Of a stretch of 5,420 nt of DNA, positions 1 through 5,420 are shown piece after piece. The notes beneath the pieces were generated by a model. That model worked only from the letters and a program-made list of their open reading frames with translations. It was not told where the DNA came from and made no database searches. The number at the start of each line of letters is the position of its first letter. The stretch's first letter is position 1. The stretch is from Altererythrobacter sp. GTDB lineage: Bacteria; Pseudomonadota; Alphaproteobacteria; Sphingomonadales; Sphingomonadaceae. A program made the position numbers and the translations under genes. The stretch lies in assembly GCA_024636575.1 (NCBI GenBank), contig JAGXGU010000106.1, forward strand, positions 1 to 5,420, written 5' to 3'.

Positions 1-562
1 AATGCGCAGGGGGCGCATCTGCGCAGCCGAAAGTGGGGCATGTCCGGGGTACTTCGCCGAAAATCATCACTTTGCTGCCATCGGGGGAGACCGAATAGCC
101 CGCGATTTCCGCCTTGAAATTGCTGACCTGCGCCGGTGAACCAGAGGGGCGGCCATTGGCCATGGCGACACGCCACAATTGGGTGGTGCCATCTGCATCC
201 CCCTGCGCGCTGCCCGTTTCAGCGCGGGCCGACAGGAAATAGATAAAGCCGCCCGCTGCAAACCTGACGTCAGAGGCCTTGCCGCCAAGGTCCAGCGCCA
301 TCGGCCTGGCCTGGGCATCCGCCAGATTGAGGATGTAATAGCGGGTGCTGCGCTCATAAGTGGCGGAGTCGGTCTGCGTGACCGGATAGATCGCAAATCT
401 GCCGTCGGCGCTCGCCGCGGGGGCGCCGATACGCGGCATGGTGACCAGGTCTTGCGCGGTCATCGCAGCAGTTTCTTCCGCCGCCAAAGCAGGCGTGACG
501 CCTAGCGACAAGAGCAGGGCCAGAGGTGCGAAGAGGGGCGTGAGCCCGGATGTGATTGTCAT
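1..562 (-). CDS. S9-family (prolyl oligopeptidase-like) serine peptidase, N-terminal part, runs off left edge
   Basis: The minus strand is open from an ATG at 562-560 to the window edge, giving 187 codons with no stop. Residues 1-27 are a signal peptide: a short polar start, a Leu/Ala-rich core at about 9-20, and an A-L-A cleavage site before A28. The mature protein is therefore exported, probably to the periplasm. Residues 37-65 (QDLVTMPRIGAPAASADGR and following) match the start of the seven-bladed beta-propeller of sphingomonad S9 acylaminoacyl/dipeptidyl peptidases. Further blade-like strands follow: YYILNL at 75-80, QLWRVAM at 128-134 and the YSVSPDG turn at 156-162. The catalytic alpha/beta-hydrolase domain with Ser-Asp-His would lie beyond the edge and cannot be checked. 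The gene starts 53 bp after popZ on the same strand. No good Shine-Dalgarno is visible upstream of 562. M34 (ATG at 463-461) would remove the signal peptide, so M1 is preferred. The family call is from recognition; substrate is unknown. Confidence 0.82.
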   Translation of the reverse strand, partial: MTITSGLTPLFAPLALLLSLGVTPALAAEETAAMTAQDLVTMPRIGAPAASADGRFAIYPVTQTDSATYERSTRYYILNLADAQARPMALDLGGKASDVRFAAGGFIYFLSARAETGSAQGDADGTTQLWRVAMANGRPSGSPAQVSNFKAEIAGYSVSPDGSKVMIFGEVPRTCPTFGCADAPPAH

Positions 563-605
563 GACGGTAGAGTTAGACGCTCCGTCAAAGCGCGCAAGCG
601 GATTT

Positions 606-624
606 CGCGGATTTACTATCCGCG
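606..624. repeat. 7-bp inverted repeat spanning the popZ stop codon
   Basis: CGCGGAT at 606-612 and ATCCGCG at 618-624 are exact reverse complements around a 5-nt loop. The popZ TAG stop (618-616) lies at the stem/loop junction. Reading the minus strand, the hairpin is not followed by a T-run, so it is not a standard intrinsic terminator. It could slow 3' decay or partly separate popZ from the peptidase gene. Confidence 0.45.
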
Positions 625-1146
625 CTTGCCGGCAATCCGGGCAATTTCGGCCTGGACCATCTTTTCGACCATGCCGGGCAGGTTCTTGTCGATCCATTCG
701 GACAGCATCGGGCGAAGCAATTCGCGCACCAGCCCTTCCAGCGAAGTTTCCCCGGAACGGACGATCTGCGGCTGCGCGCCCGGTTTGGACAGCATCGCCA
801 ATGCCGCGAAATTCTCGCGGATCGATTCGCGCAAGGGATCGGTGGTTAGCGGTGTATCATCGCCCGCATCTGTGTGATCAGGGCCAGAATCGGCGAAATC
901 CTCGTCCTGTTCGACAAAATCGGCTTCACTCAGGTTCAGAACGCCGTCAGCATCTTCGAATTCAGGCTCGGCTACTGTTGGCCGATAGCCTTGTTCGCCC
1001 GCGTCCATTTCTGCGGACAGATTCCTCAACCCTTCCGATTCGCGGCGGCGGCGTTCTTCCAGTGCCCCGGCACGATTGTCACGCGCGATCACCTGTTTGA
1101 TGGAAGCGAGGATTTCCTCGACCGAAGCTTCGCCCTGCTGGCGCAT
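616..1146 (-). CDS. popZ: PopZ/DUF2497-family cell-pole-organizing protein
   Basis: The protein has 176 residues and the three-part PopZ layout. An N-terminal short helix, SVEEILASIKQVIARDN (8-24), matches the conserved 'EEILASIR-IIADD' segment that binds client proteins. A disordered linker rich in Asp/Glu follows at about 45-105. The C-terminal helical oligomerization region at about 134-176 contains LEGLVRELLRPMLSEWIDKN and a basic end (AGKRG). In Caulobacter, PopZ self-assembles at the poles, anchors ParB/parS and recruits signalling proteins; that role here is inferred from homology. The length is close to that of Caulobacter PopZ (about 177). The start is supported by GGGGA at 1161-1157, 10 nt upstream of the ATG. 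The gene lies 82 bp downstream of tolC and 53 bp upstream of a secreted peptidase, all on one strand. The 82-bp gap may hold its own promoter, but I see no consensus boxes there. The family call is firm; polar function in this organism is not demonstrated. Confidence 0.87.
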   Translation of the reverse strand: MRQQGEASVEEILASIKQVIARDNRAGALEERRRRESEGLRNLSAEMDAGEQGYRPTVAEPEFEDADGVLNLSEADFVEQDEDFADSGPDHTDAGDDTPLTTDPLRESIRENFAALAMLSKPGAQPQIVRSGETSLEGLVRELLRPMLSEWIDKNLPGMVEKMVQAEIARIAGKRG

Positions 1147-1228
1147 CGTATATTTGTCCCCGGGTGGCCTGATACTGAACTTGCTTAGCTAATTCGCAAC
1201 TGACGTCAATTCGCCAGAGTACCGAAAA

Positions 1229-2695
1229 TCAATTGCTTTGCGAGTCATCTGTCGCGGGAATTTCAGCGCCGGGGGCGGGAATGTCAATTGTGCGTGTCGA
1301 TTGTGCCACTGGTGCCGGATCGCGGTCCCAATCGAACCATTTGCCCTGCACCCGGTCGAAATTGGCCTGCGGGTCATACAGCGGGCCTTCGTCTTCCAGC
1401 CCCAGATCGCGGGCTTCCGCCCGGCCCATCGCTGCCAGCAGGCTGAAGCCCGCGACATAGGCGTTGCGCCGCGCGGTCACCAATTGGACGCGGGCGCTGA
1501 GCAGTTCCTGCTCCGCATTGAGAATGTCGAGGATCGTCCGGTTGCCGACGGTATTTTCTGCCCGCACGCCTTCGAGGCTGAGTTCTGCCGCCGCGACGGC
1601 GGAGAGCGAGGATTCGATAATTCCGCCTGCCGCCTGCCAGCTGGCATAGGCCGCCCGCACTGTGGCGATGACGTCGCGTTCCTCCGCAATCACCCGTTCA
1701 AGTGCAGCAGAGGCATTGGCCTGCGCCTGCCGTTCCAGAGCGGCGGGCCTGCCGCCTTGAAACAGGGGGATCGATATTGACACACCAACCTGCGCTGCGG
1801 TGGTGGTTTGATCCGCAGGAGCGCCGGTGAATGAGCCGAGCGAGCCAAGAAAATTGGTGTAATCCCCGCCTGCGAACAGCGAAACTCTTGGCAGGCGCCC
1901 GGCCCCGGCAACATTGATGTCCAGGTCTGACGCATCGGCTCGTTCGCGCGCGGCGATCAGATTGGGATTGTTTTCCAGCGCAATTTCCATCGCGGCCATC
2001 GGGCTGTCGGGCAGGCCGGGCAACGGGGGCGGGGGCTGCAGCGCGTCGGGTGCGTCACCGACCAGCTGGATATAGGTTTCGCGCGCACCGATCAGATTGG
2101 CCTGCGCTGATTGAAAGTCGCTCTGCGCCACGGCCAGCCGCGATTGTGACTGGGCAATGTCGGTCCGCGTGAGATCGCCGATTTCGAACCGGTCGCTGGT
2201 CGCCTGCAGATTTACCGTCAGCACATCAACCTGATTGGCGGTCAGGCCCACGATTGCCTGATTGCGCAGCACATCCATATAGGCCGCGACGACCTGGCTG
2301 AAGATCGCCGATTCGGTAGCGCGAAGTTCCGCCTGTCCGGCACCAACCCGGATTTCCGCCGCTTTCACCGCATTCTTGACCGCTCCGCCGGAAAATAACG
2401 GCACGTTCAAATCAACCCCCACCGCCGAAGCCCGCGCCGGCGCGGTAAAGCTGGTGGAGGCTTGTTGCACGAATTCAATGTGCTGCGCCGTGGCGCTGGC
2501 ATTCGGGCGGCCGGAAGATTTCTGGATCGGCACGGTTTCATCGGTGGCGCGCTGGCTGGCGCGGGCCGCCTGCAAGGTCGGATTGCTGCGATAGGCTTGG
2601 TTCAATGCCTCGCGCAGGCTGTCGGCGGCCGCCGGGGAGGCGGCCAGGCCGATGGCAGAGGCGAGCAGCGCCAACCGGATGCCGCTATGGCGCAT
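1229..2695 (-). CDS. tolC: TolC-family outer membrane efflux/type I secretion protein
   Basis: This 488-residue protein is an outer-membrane channel of the OEP family, the exit duct for RND/ABC efflux pumps and type I secretion systems. Residues 1-24 are a signal peptide cleaved at A-A-A before D25. Two homologous OEP halves can be read directly. NPTLQAAR (38-45) repeats as NPNLIAAR (243-250). DLNVPLFSGG (95-104) repeats as SISIPLFQGG (306-315). GDLTRTDIAQSQ (173-184) repeats as GNRTILDILNAE (384-395). Each pair marks the same helix or strand in the two repeats. A Pro-rich linker (221-229) joins the halves. The tail (YDPQANFDRVQGKWFDW, 440-456, then an acidic/Pro-rich end) resembles the alphaproteobacterial TolC C-terminus. 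The length fits the family (about 450-500). The ATG lies 2 bp after the stop of the upstream PCMT-like gene, with GGAG nearby, which implies cotranscription and probably translational coupling. No pump or membrane-fusion gene is adjacent, so the partner transporter is unknown. Confidence 0.95.
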   Translation of the reverse strand: MRHSGIRLALLASAIGLAASPAAADSLREALNQAYRSNPTLQAARASQRATDETVPIQKSSGRPNASATAQHIEFVQQASTSFTAPARASAVGVDLNVPLFSGGAVKNAVKAAEIRVGAGQAELRATESAIFSQVVAAYMDVLRNQAIVGLTANQVDVLTVNLQATSDRFEIGDLTRTDIAQSQSRLAVAQSDFQSAQANLIGARETYIQLVGDAPDALQPPPPLPGLPDSPMAAMEIALENNPNLIAARERADASDLDINVAGAGRLPRVSLFAGGDYTNFLGSLGSFTGAPADQTTTAAQVGVSISIPLFQGGRPAALERQAQANASAALERVIAEERDVIATVRAAYASWQAAGGIIESSLSAVAAAELSLEGVRAENTVGNRTILDILNAEQELLSARVQLVTARRNAYVAGFSLLAAMGRAEARDLGLEDEGPLYDPQANFDRVQGKWFDWDRDPAPVAQSTRTIDIPAPGAEIPATDDSQSN

Positions 2696-2697
2696 GA

Positions 2698-3297
2698 TCA
2701 GAAGCTCCAGCCAACGGCTCTGTCGAATTCGGAAAGGCGGGGTATTCCCAGTTCCGCCAAGGGCAGCAAGGCTATGCCGCCCGCGGTCTTGCGCCCCACG
2801 GCCAGACGGGTCACGCCCTTGACCACCAGCCCGGTCAGGACCCTGCCGCCATCGGCGAGGCGTTTCGTCAGGCTGTCGGGCAATTCTTCCGCCGCGCCGT
2901 CAACCAGCAGCAGCGAATAGGCAGCGGTCTTGCGGCTTTTTACCAGCGCTTCTTCCGGGGTGATGATTTCAACCGAACCCACCAGAGGCCGCAGCAATTC
3001 GGCCAGATAGCCGCTGCCGCTATCCACCACCAAGGCAGTGTCATCCAATTGTGGCTGCGCCTCCGCCAGCAACATGCCATAGAACAATGGCGCGGCGAGG
3101 CGGCGGCCGTTGCCGAGCGGAATGGCGCGGTCGATATAGGCGGTTTCGCGGGACGCGGCAGGCACGAAATCCTCCCGCGCAACAGCAGCCATCCGCGCCA
3201 GTACGAAGGGTTCGTTGACGCCGCTGGTGCGCAGCTGGCTGTCGATCATGGCGCGGCGCGCGGTTTCGGTGCTGGTGAGCGTTTTCATCTTGGACAT
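2698..3297 (-). CDS. PCMT-family protein (protein-L-isoaspartate O-methyltransferase-like), divergent SAM site
   Basis: The 199 residues follow the isoaspartyl methyltransferase family fold. The N-terminal segment RRAMIDSQLRTSGV...VAREDFVP (14-46), AYIDRAIPLGNGR (53-65) and the glycine loop DSGSGYLAELL (92-102) are recognizable. The C-terminal half (LLLVDGAAEELP, LADGGRVLTGLV) is the usual 'ILVNGA...LKEGGRLV' core of the tolC-linked subgroup. Important positions deviate: the catalytic-loop 'T-I-S-x-P' is R-L-A-A-P (66-70), the motif I 'E/D-x-G' start is V-V-D, the ribose-binding acidic residue after it is replaced by T113 (VEIITPEE), and the GDG motif is missing. True repair of isoaspartyl residues is therefore doubtful. 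ATG 3297 has GAG directly adjacent, with no spacer. A second in-frame ATG at 3288 (M4) has the same AGAG at 9 nt, so 3288 may be the real start. It is the first gene of the minus-strand operon and is coupled to tolC. Confidence 0.85.
   Translation of the reverse strand: MSKMKTLTSTETARRAMIDSQLRTSGVNEPFVLARMAAVAREDFVPAASRETAYIDRAIPLGNGRRLAAPLFYGMLLAEAQPQLDDTALVVDSGSGYLAELLRPLVGSVEIITPEEALVKSRKTAAYSLLLVDGAAEELPDSLTKRLADGGRVLTGLVVKGVTRLAVGRKTAGGIALLPLAELGIPRLSEFDRAVGWSF
2705..2708 (-). promoter_or_regulatory. Ribosome binding site of tolC inside the end of the PCMT-like gene
   Basis: Minus-strand GGAG lies 9 nt before the tolC ATG and within the last codons of the upstream gene. The upstream TGA stop (2700-2698) and the tolC ATG (2695) are 2 nt apart. 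Ribosomes terminating on the first gene would sit on this site, which suggests translational coupling. Confidence 0.6.
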
Positions 3298-3301
3298 CTC
3301 T

Positions 3302-3325
3302 ACTGTATTACACCAACAATACAGT
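3302..3325. promoter_or_regulatory. 24-bp dyad, candidate TetR/AcrR-type operator for the PCMT-tolC operon
   Basis: ACTGTATT (3302-3309) and AATACAGT (3318-3325) are exact 8-bp inverted repeats separated by 8 nt. The dyad lies 4 bp upstream of the first ATG of the PCMT-like gene and downstream of the best -35 candidate, a good place for a repressor. The 8-8-8 geometry equals that of the E. coli AcrR operator. That a TetR-type protein binds here is inference; no regulator gene is in the window. Confidence 0.5.
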
Positions 3326-3332
3326 TGGTCAA
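3305..3332 (-). promoter_or_regulatory. Candidate promoter for the PCMT-tolC operon
   Basis: On the minus strand TTGACC (3332-3327) is a 5/6 match to the -35 consensus. At 16 nt spacing follows TAATAC (3310-3305), a poor -10. TGTAAT (3312-3307) is a better -10 (5/6), but its spacing of 14 nt is too short. Whichever -10 is used, it lies inside the 24-bp dyad and very close to the start codon, leaving almost no 5' leader if 3297 is the start. That also favours the ATG at 3288. Confidence 0.35.
3312..3329. repeat. Second inverted repeat interleaved with the operator dyad
   Basis: ACCAAC (3312-3317) and GTTGGT (3324-3329) are exact reverse complements with a 6-nt loop. This repeat uses the centre and one arm of the 3302-3325 dyad, so the two structures cannot form as hairpins at once. 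It may be chance, or part of a composite operator. Confidence 0.4.
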
Positions 3333-3374
3333 TGTGGACCTGGTCTGGCTTCTCACAGCGTCCTGATCGGACAG

Positions 3375-3392
3375 GGCTTTACGGTGTAAGCC
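3375..3392 (+). repeat. Small imperfect hairpin in the fumarase upstream region
   Basis: GGCTT (3375-3379) pairs with AAGCC (3388-3392). AC/GT (3381-3382 with 3386-3387) extends the stem past one bulged T to a GGT loop. There is no T-run on either side, so it is not a convincing terminator. A TTGACG box (3428-3433) further downstream is the best fumarase -35 candidate, but it lacks a good -10. Confidence 0.25.
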
Positions 3393-3489
3393 ATCCCTCG
3401 CCAAGCCCCCAATCCCCCTCTTGGCCTTTGACGCTGCACACCGCCTGTGACAATGAAGCAGGCCGATCACCCGGGCCAATCGATGAAGT

Positions 3490-3493
3490 GGAG
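3490..3493 (+). promoter_or_regulatory. Ribosome binding site that decides the fumarase start
   Basis: GGAG lies 10 nt upstream of the ATG at 3504. Other in-frame starts (GTG 3447, ATG 3453, ATG 3483, ATG 3513) have no comparable purine block at a proper distance. This selects 3504, with 3513 as the runner-up. Confidence 0.55.
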
Positions 3494-3503
3494 TTACAAT
3501 CCG

Positions 3504-5030
3504 ATGAGTGAAATGGTGACAATCCGCGAAGCTGATCTGGTCGAAAGCGTGGCCGATGCGCTGCAATATATCTCCTACTACCATCCGATGGACTATATCC
3601 TCGCGCTGGGCGAGGCATATGAGGCTGAACAGGGCCCCGCCGCCAAGGACGCGATCGCGCAGATCCTGACCAACAGCCGGATGTGCGCAGAGGGGCATCG
3701 CCCGATCTGCCAGGACACCGGCATCGTCAATGTGTTCATCAAATGGGGGCAGGATTGCCGCCTGGGTTCGGAAAAGAGCCTGCAGGATGTGGTCGATGAA
3801 GGCGTTCGCCGCGCTTACATGAACTCGGAAAACAAGCTGCGCGCTTCCATCCTGGCCGATCCTGCCTTCACCCGCCGCAACACCCGCGACAACACGCCGT
3901 GTGTCCTGTCGGTTGAAATGGTGCCGGGCAATACAGTCTCTATCGATGTCGCGGCCAAGGGCGGCGGCAGCGAGAACAAGTCGAAATTCAAAATGATGGA
4001 CCCGTCGGATAATATCGTGGACTGGGTGCTGGAAATGATCCCGCAAATGGGCGCCGGATGGTGCCCGCCCGGGATGCTCGGCATCGGAATTGGCGGTACG
4101 GCGGAACATTGCATGAAGCTGGCCAAGCAGAGCCTGATGGACCCGATCGACATGGGCCAGCTGAAGGCACGCGGTGCACAAAGCGATATCGAGCAGCTGC
4201 GGATAGATATCTTCGATCAGGTCAATGCCCTGGGTGTTGGGGCGCAGGGACTGGGCGGCCTTTCGACGATTCTCGATGTGAAGATTTACGATGCCCCCTG
4301 CCATGCTGCGGGCAAGCCGGTGGCGATGATCCCCAATTGTGCCGCCACCCGCCATGCCCATTTCACGCTGGACGGGTCCGGCCCGACCTTTCTTGAAGTG
4401 CCCAGGCTGGATGATTGGCCCGATGTCGATTGGCAGCCCGACGAAGCGGCCAAGCGGGTCAATCTCGATTCAATCACGCCCGCAGAAGTACAGACCTGGA
4501 AGATTGGCGACCGGCTGCTGCTGTCGGGCAAGATGCTGACCGGCCGCGATGCGGCGCATAAACGGATCGCGGAGATGATGGCCAAGGGCGAAGAACTGCC
4601 GGTCAGCTTTGCCGGCCGCGCGATCTATTATGTCGGGCCGGTTGATCCGATCATGGGCGAAGCGGTTGGCCCCGCCGGCCCGACCACCGCCACCCGAATG
4701 GATAAATTCACCCGGATGATGCTCGATCTCGGGCTGTTGCTGATGATCGGCAAGGCAGAACGCGGGCAGGGCGCAGTGCAGGCGATTTCCGAAAACAAGG
4801 TCGCCTATCTGATGGCCACCGGCGGCGCTGCCTATCTGGTCAGCCGCGCGATCAAGGCAGCCAAAGTGGTGGCCTTCGAAGATCTGGGGATGGAGGCGAT
4901 CTATGAATTCACGGTCGAAAACATGCCGGTAACCGTCGCGGTGGATAGCGAGGGCAACAATGTCCACACCATTGCCCCTGCCTATTGGAAGGAAAAAATC
5001 GCGCGAGAACATCTGCTGCCCGGGACCTGA
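3504..5030 (+). CDS. fumA: Class I (iron-sulfur) fumarate hydratase
   Basis: This 508-residue enzyme interconverts fumarate and L-malate in the cytoplasmic TCA cycle with an oxygen-sensitive [4Fe-4S] cluster. It is the fused form: an N-terminal alpha domain (about 10-285) and a C-terminal beta domain (about 320-500). Three cysteines are spaced like the cluster ligands of characterized class I enzymes: C69 (PICQDTG), C187 (GWCPPG) and C279 (PNCAATRHAHF). Active-site positions known from Leishmania fumarase are also present: D71 two residues after the first ligand, H267 in APCHAAG, R354 in GRDAAHKR, and the T394-x3-R398 pair in GPTTATRMD. An intact, active enzyme is expected. The frame extends upstream to GTG 3447, but the Shine-Dalgarno and the family's usual N-terminus (a short lead into TIREADLVESVADAL) favour 3504 or 3513. 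It is transcribed away from the PCMT-tolC operon. A tartrate dehydratase is an unlikely alternative because the whole chain reads as fumarase. Confidence 0.96.
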   Translation: MSEMVTIREADLVESVADALQYISYYHPMDYILALGEAYEAEQGPAAKDAIAQILTNSRMCAEGHRPICQDTGIVNVFIKWGQDCRLGSEKSLQDVVDEGVRRAYMNSENKLRASILADPAFTRRNTRDNTPCVLSVEMVPGNTVSIDVAAKGGGSENKSKFKMMDPSDNIVDWVLEMIPQMGAGWCPPGMLGIGIGGTAEHCMKLAKQSLMDPIDMGQLKARGAQSDIEQLRIDIFDQVNALGVGAQGLGGLSTILDVKIYDAPCHAAGKPVAMIPNCAATRHAHFTLDGSGPTFLEVPRLDDWPDVDWQPDEAAKRVNLDSITPAEVQTWKIGDRLLLSGKMLTGRDAAHKRIAEMMAKGEELPVSFAGRAIYYVGPVDPIMGEAVGPAGPTTATRMDKFTRMMLDLGLLLMIGKAERGQGAVQAISENKVAYLMATGGAAYLVSRAIKAAKVVAFEDLGMEAIYEFTVENMPVTVAVDSEGNNVHTIAPAYWKEKIAREHLLPGT

Positions 5031-5145
5031 TCAACGGAGCAGGGGACATTCCAGCCGGTAAATTGACAGATGCTCGACGAAGGTCGCTGCCCGCTCGACC
5101 ACGGCGCTGGTATGTGCCTGCGTGCAGGGCCTAGATGATGGCGTC
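5031..5145. other. 115-bp spacer between fumarase and the next plus-strand gene
   Basis: I see no stem plus T-run that would end the fumarase transcript. A perfect -35 hexamer TTGACA lies at 5063-5068 on the plus strand, but no -10 follows at 16-18 nt. GCTCGAC occurs twice (5072-5078, 5093-5099). A five-codon frame ATG ATG GCG TCA TGA (5135-5149) overlaps the next gene's start as ATGA. Confidence 0.35.
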
Positions 5146-5420
5146 ATGAATTTCACCGAATCGATCAAATCTGCCCCGGTGCGTCTGCCCTTGCGTGTCG
5201 TTCTTGCCTCCATGGTGGGGCTGTGGCTGTGCTATTTCCTGCTGACGACACTGCGCGGCAGCATTGTCGGGCTGGAAATGCAGAATGAACTGATGTTCCG
5301 GCGGGCGCTGGTCAGCTTGGCCGGGGTCGCGATTACCTTTGCCATGTGGCTGGTTCTGCGGTTGTTCGACGAACGCGCCCTGTGGGCCAAGAGCATCGCC
5401 GCGCTGGTGCTTGCCCTGCC
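5146..5420 (+). CDS. Multi-pass membrane protein, N-terminal part; possibly a sensor histidine kinase
   Basis: The frame from ATG 5146 stays open to the right edge (91 full codons plus 2 nt). After a short basic cytoplasmic lead (MNFTESIKSAPVRLPLR) come a hydrophobic segment at about 18-36 (VVLASMVGLWLCYFLLTTL), a polar loop, a second at about 54-73 (ALVSLAGVAITFAMWLVLRLF), the charged link DERALWAKS, and the start of a third (from about 83). This alternation, with 'LRLFDxRxLWxK' between segments, resembles the membrane-input region of LytS/YehU-like histidine kinases found in sphingomonads; that is recollection of style, not a motif proof, as any kinase domain would lie outside the window. 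There is no strong Shine-Dalgarno; a short upstream frame overlaps the start by ATGA. That the segment is coding is likely; the functional call is tentative. Confidence 0.55.
   Translation, partial: MNFTESIKSAPVRLPLRVVLASMVGLWLCYFLLTTLRGSIVGLEMQNELMFRRALVSLAGVAITFAMWLVLRLFDERALWAKSIAALVLAL

Noticed and set aside
438..1100. 220-codon plus-strand frame across the peptidase/popZ junction
   Set aside because: It runs opposite two well-supported genes, is Arg/Ser/Pro-rich and matches nothing I recognize.
1185..1214. TTAGCTAA palindrome, TGACGTCA palindrome and a repeated AATTCGC in the tolC-popZ gap
   Set aside because: These are short, common words without spacing or context that would identify a site; no terminator or consensus promoter is formed.
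1238..1780. 180-codon plus-strand frame opposite the tolC 3' half
   Set aside because: Shadow of tolC; no domain features.
3302..3325. LexA box or PpsR/CrtJ (TGT-N12-ACA) site
   Set aside because: The CTGT...ACAG arms are too far apart for an E. coli-type LexA box, and alphaproteobacterial LexA uses a direct GAAC/GTTC repeat. The TGT-to-ACA distance is 14, not 12.
3495..3500. TACAAT as a -10 box for fumarase
   Set aside because: It lies between the ribosome binding site and the ATG, has no -35 at 16-18 nt, and would require a leaderless message at 3513.
3300..4361. 353-codon open frame on the minus strand opposite the 5' half of fumarase
   Set aside because: The translation is rich in His and Arg with no recognizable family, as expected for an antisense shadow of a GC-rich gene. 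The plus-strand fumarase is unambiguous there.
4470..5012. 180-codon minus-strand frame opposite the 3' part of fumarase
   Set aside because: Antisense shadow with the same compositional bias and no family signature.
5070..5138. 22-residue plus-strand frame after the TTGACA at 5063-5068
   Set aside because: No ribosome binding site, and too short to judge without conservation data.
5031..5213. 60-codon minus-strand frame ending right after the fumarase stop
   Set aside because: It begins inside the next plus-strand gene, has no ribosome binding site that I can see and no known family. Its C-terminal half (from an ATG at 5147) covers the spacer and could be a small protein or gene remnant, but nothing supports it.

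Overview
The window looks like ordinary chromosomal DNA from a GC-rich alphaproteobacterium. The closest fit by protein character is Sphingomonadales (Erythrobacteraceae/Sphingomonadaceae-like). This rests on a PopZ (DUF2497) homologue next to a TolC-type porin and a divergent PCMT-like protein, on a sphingomonad-style S9 peptidase, and on a single-chain class I fumarase. The taxonomic call is inference from protein style, because no rRNA or tRNA is present.

Layout. Positions 1-3297 hold a minus-strand gene series, read right to left: a PCMT-family protein (2698-3297), a TolC-family outer-membrane protein (1229-2695), a PopZ/DUF2497 polar organizer (616-1146), and the N-terminal 187 codons of a secreted S9-family (prolyl-oligopeptidase-like) peptidase that runs off the left edge (1-562). 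The first two are separated by 2 bp and are surely cotranscribed; the next gaps are 82 and 53 bp. Positions 3298-3503 are a divergent regulatory region. The plus strand then carries an iron-sulfur class I fumarate hydratase (3504-5030), a 115-bp spacer, and the first 91 codons of a multi-pass membrane protein, possibly a sensor histidine kinase (5146 to the right edge).

How the genes fit together. TolC, PopZ and the secreted peptidase all concern the cell envelope or cell pole, but a common pathway is not shown by the sequence; the PCMT-tolC-popZ neighbourhood is a recurrent alphaproteobacterial gene order as I recall it. Fumarase is an independent TCA-cycle gene.

Most notable points. (i) An exact 8-8-8 dyad (3302-3325) lies in the putative promoter of the PCMT-tolC operon, with the dimensions of a TetR/AcrR-type operator. 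A second exact inverted repeat is interleaved with it. (ii) The PCMT-like protein has lost several SAM-binding and catalytic signatures of true isoaspartyl methyltransferases. I see no CRISPR array, insertion sequence, integrase, phage gene or RNA gene, and no convincing new multi-gene system.
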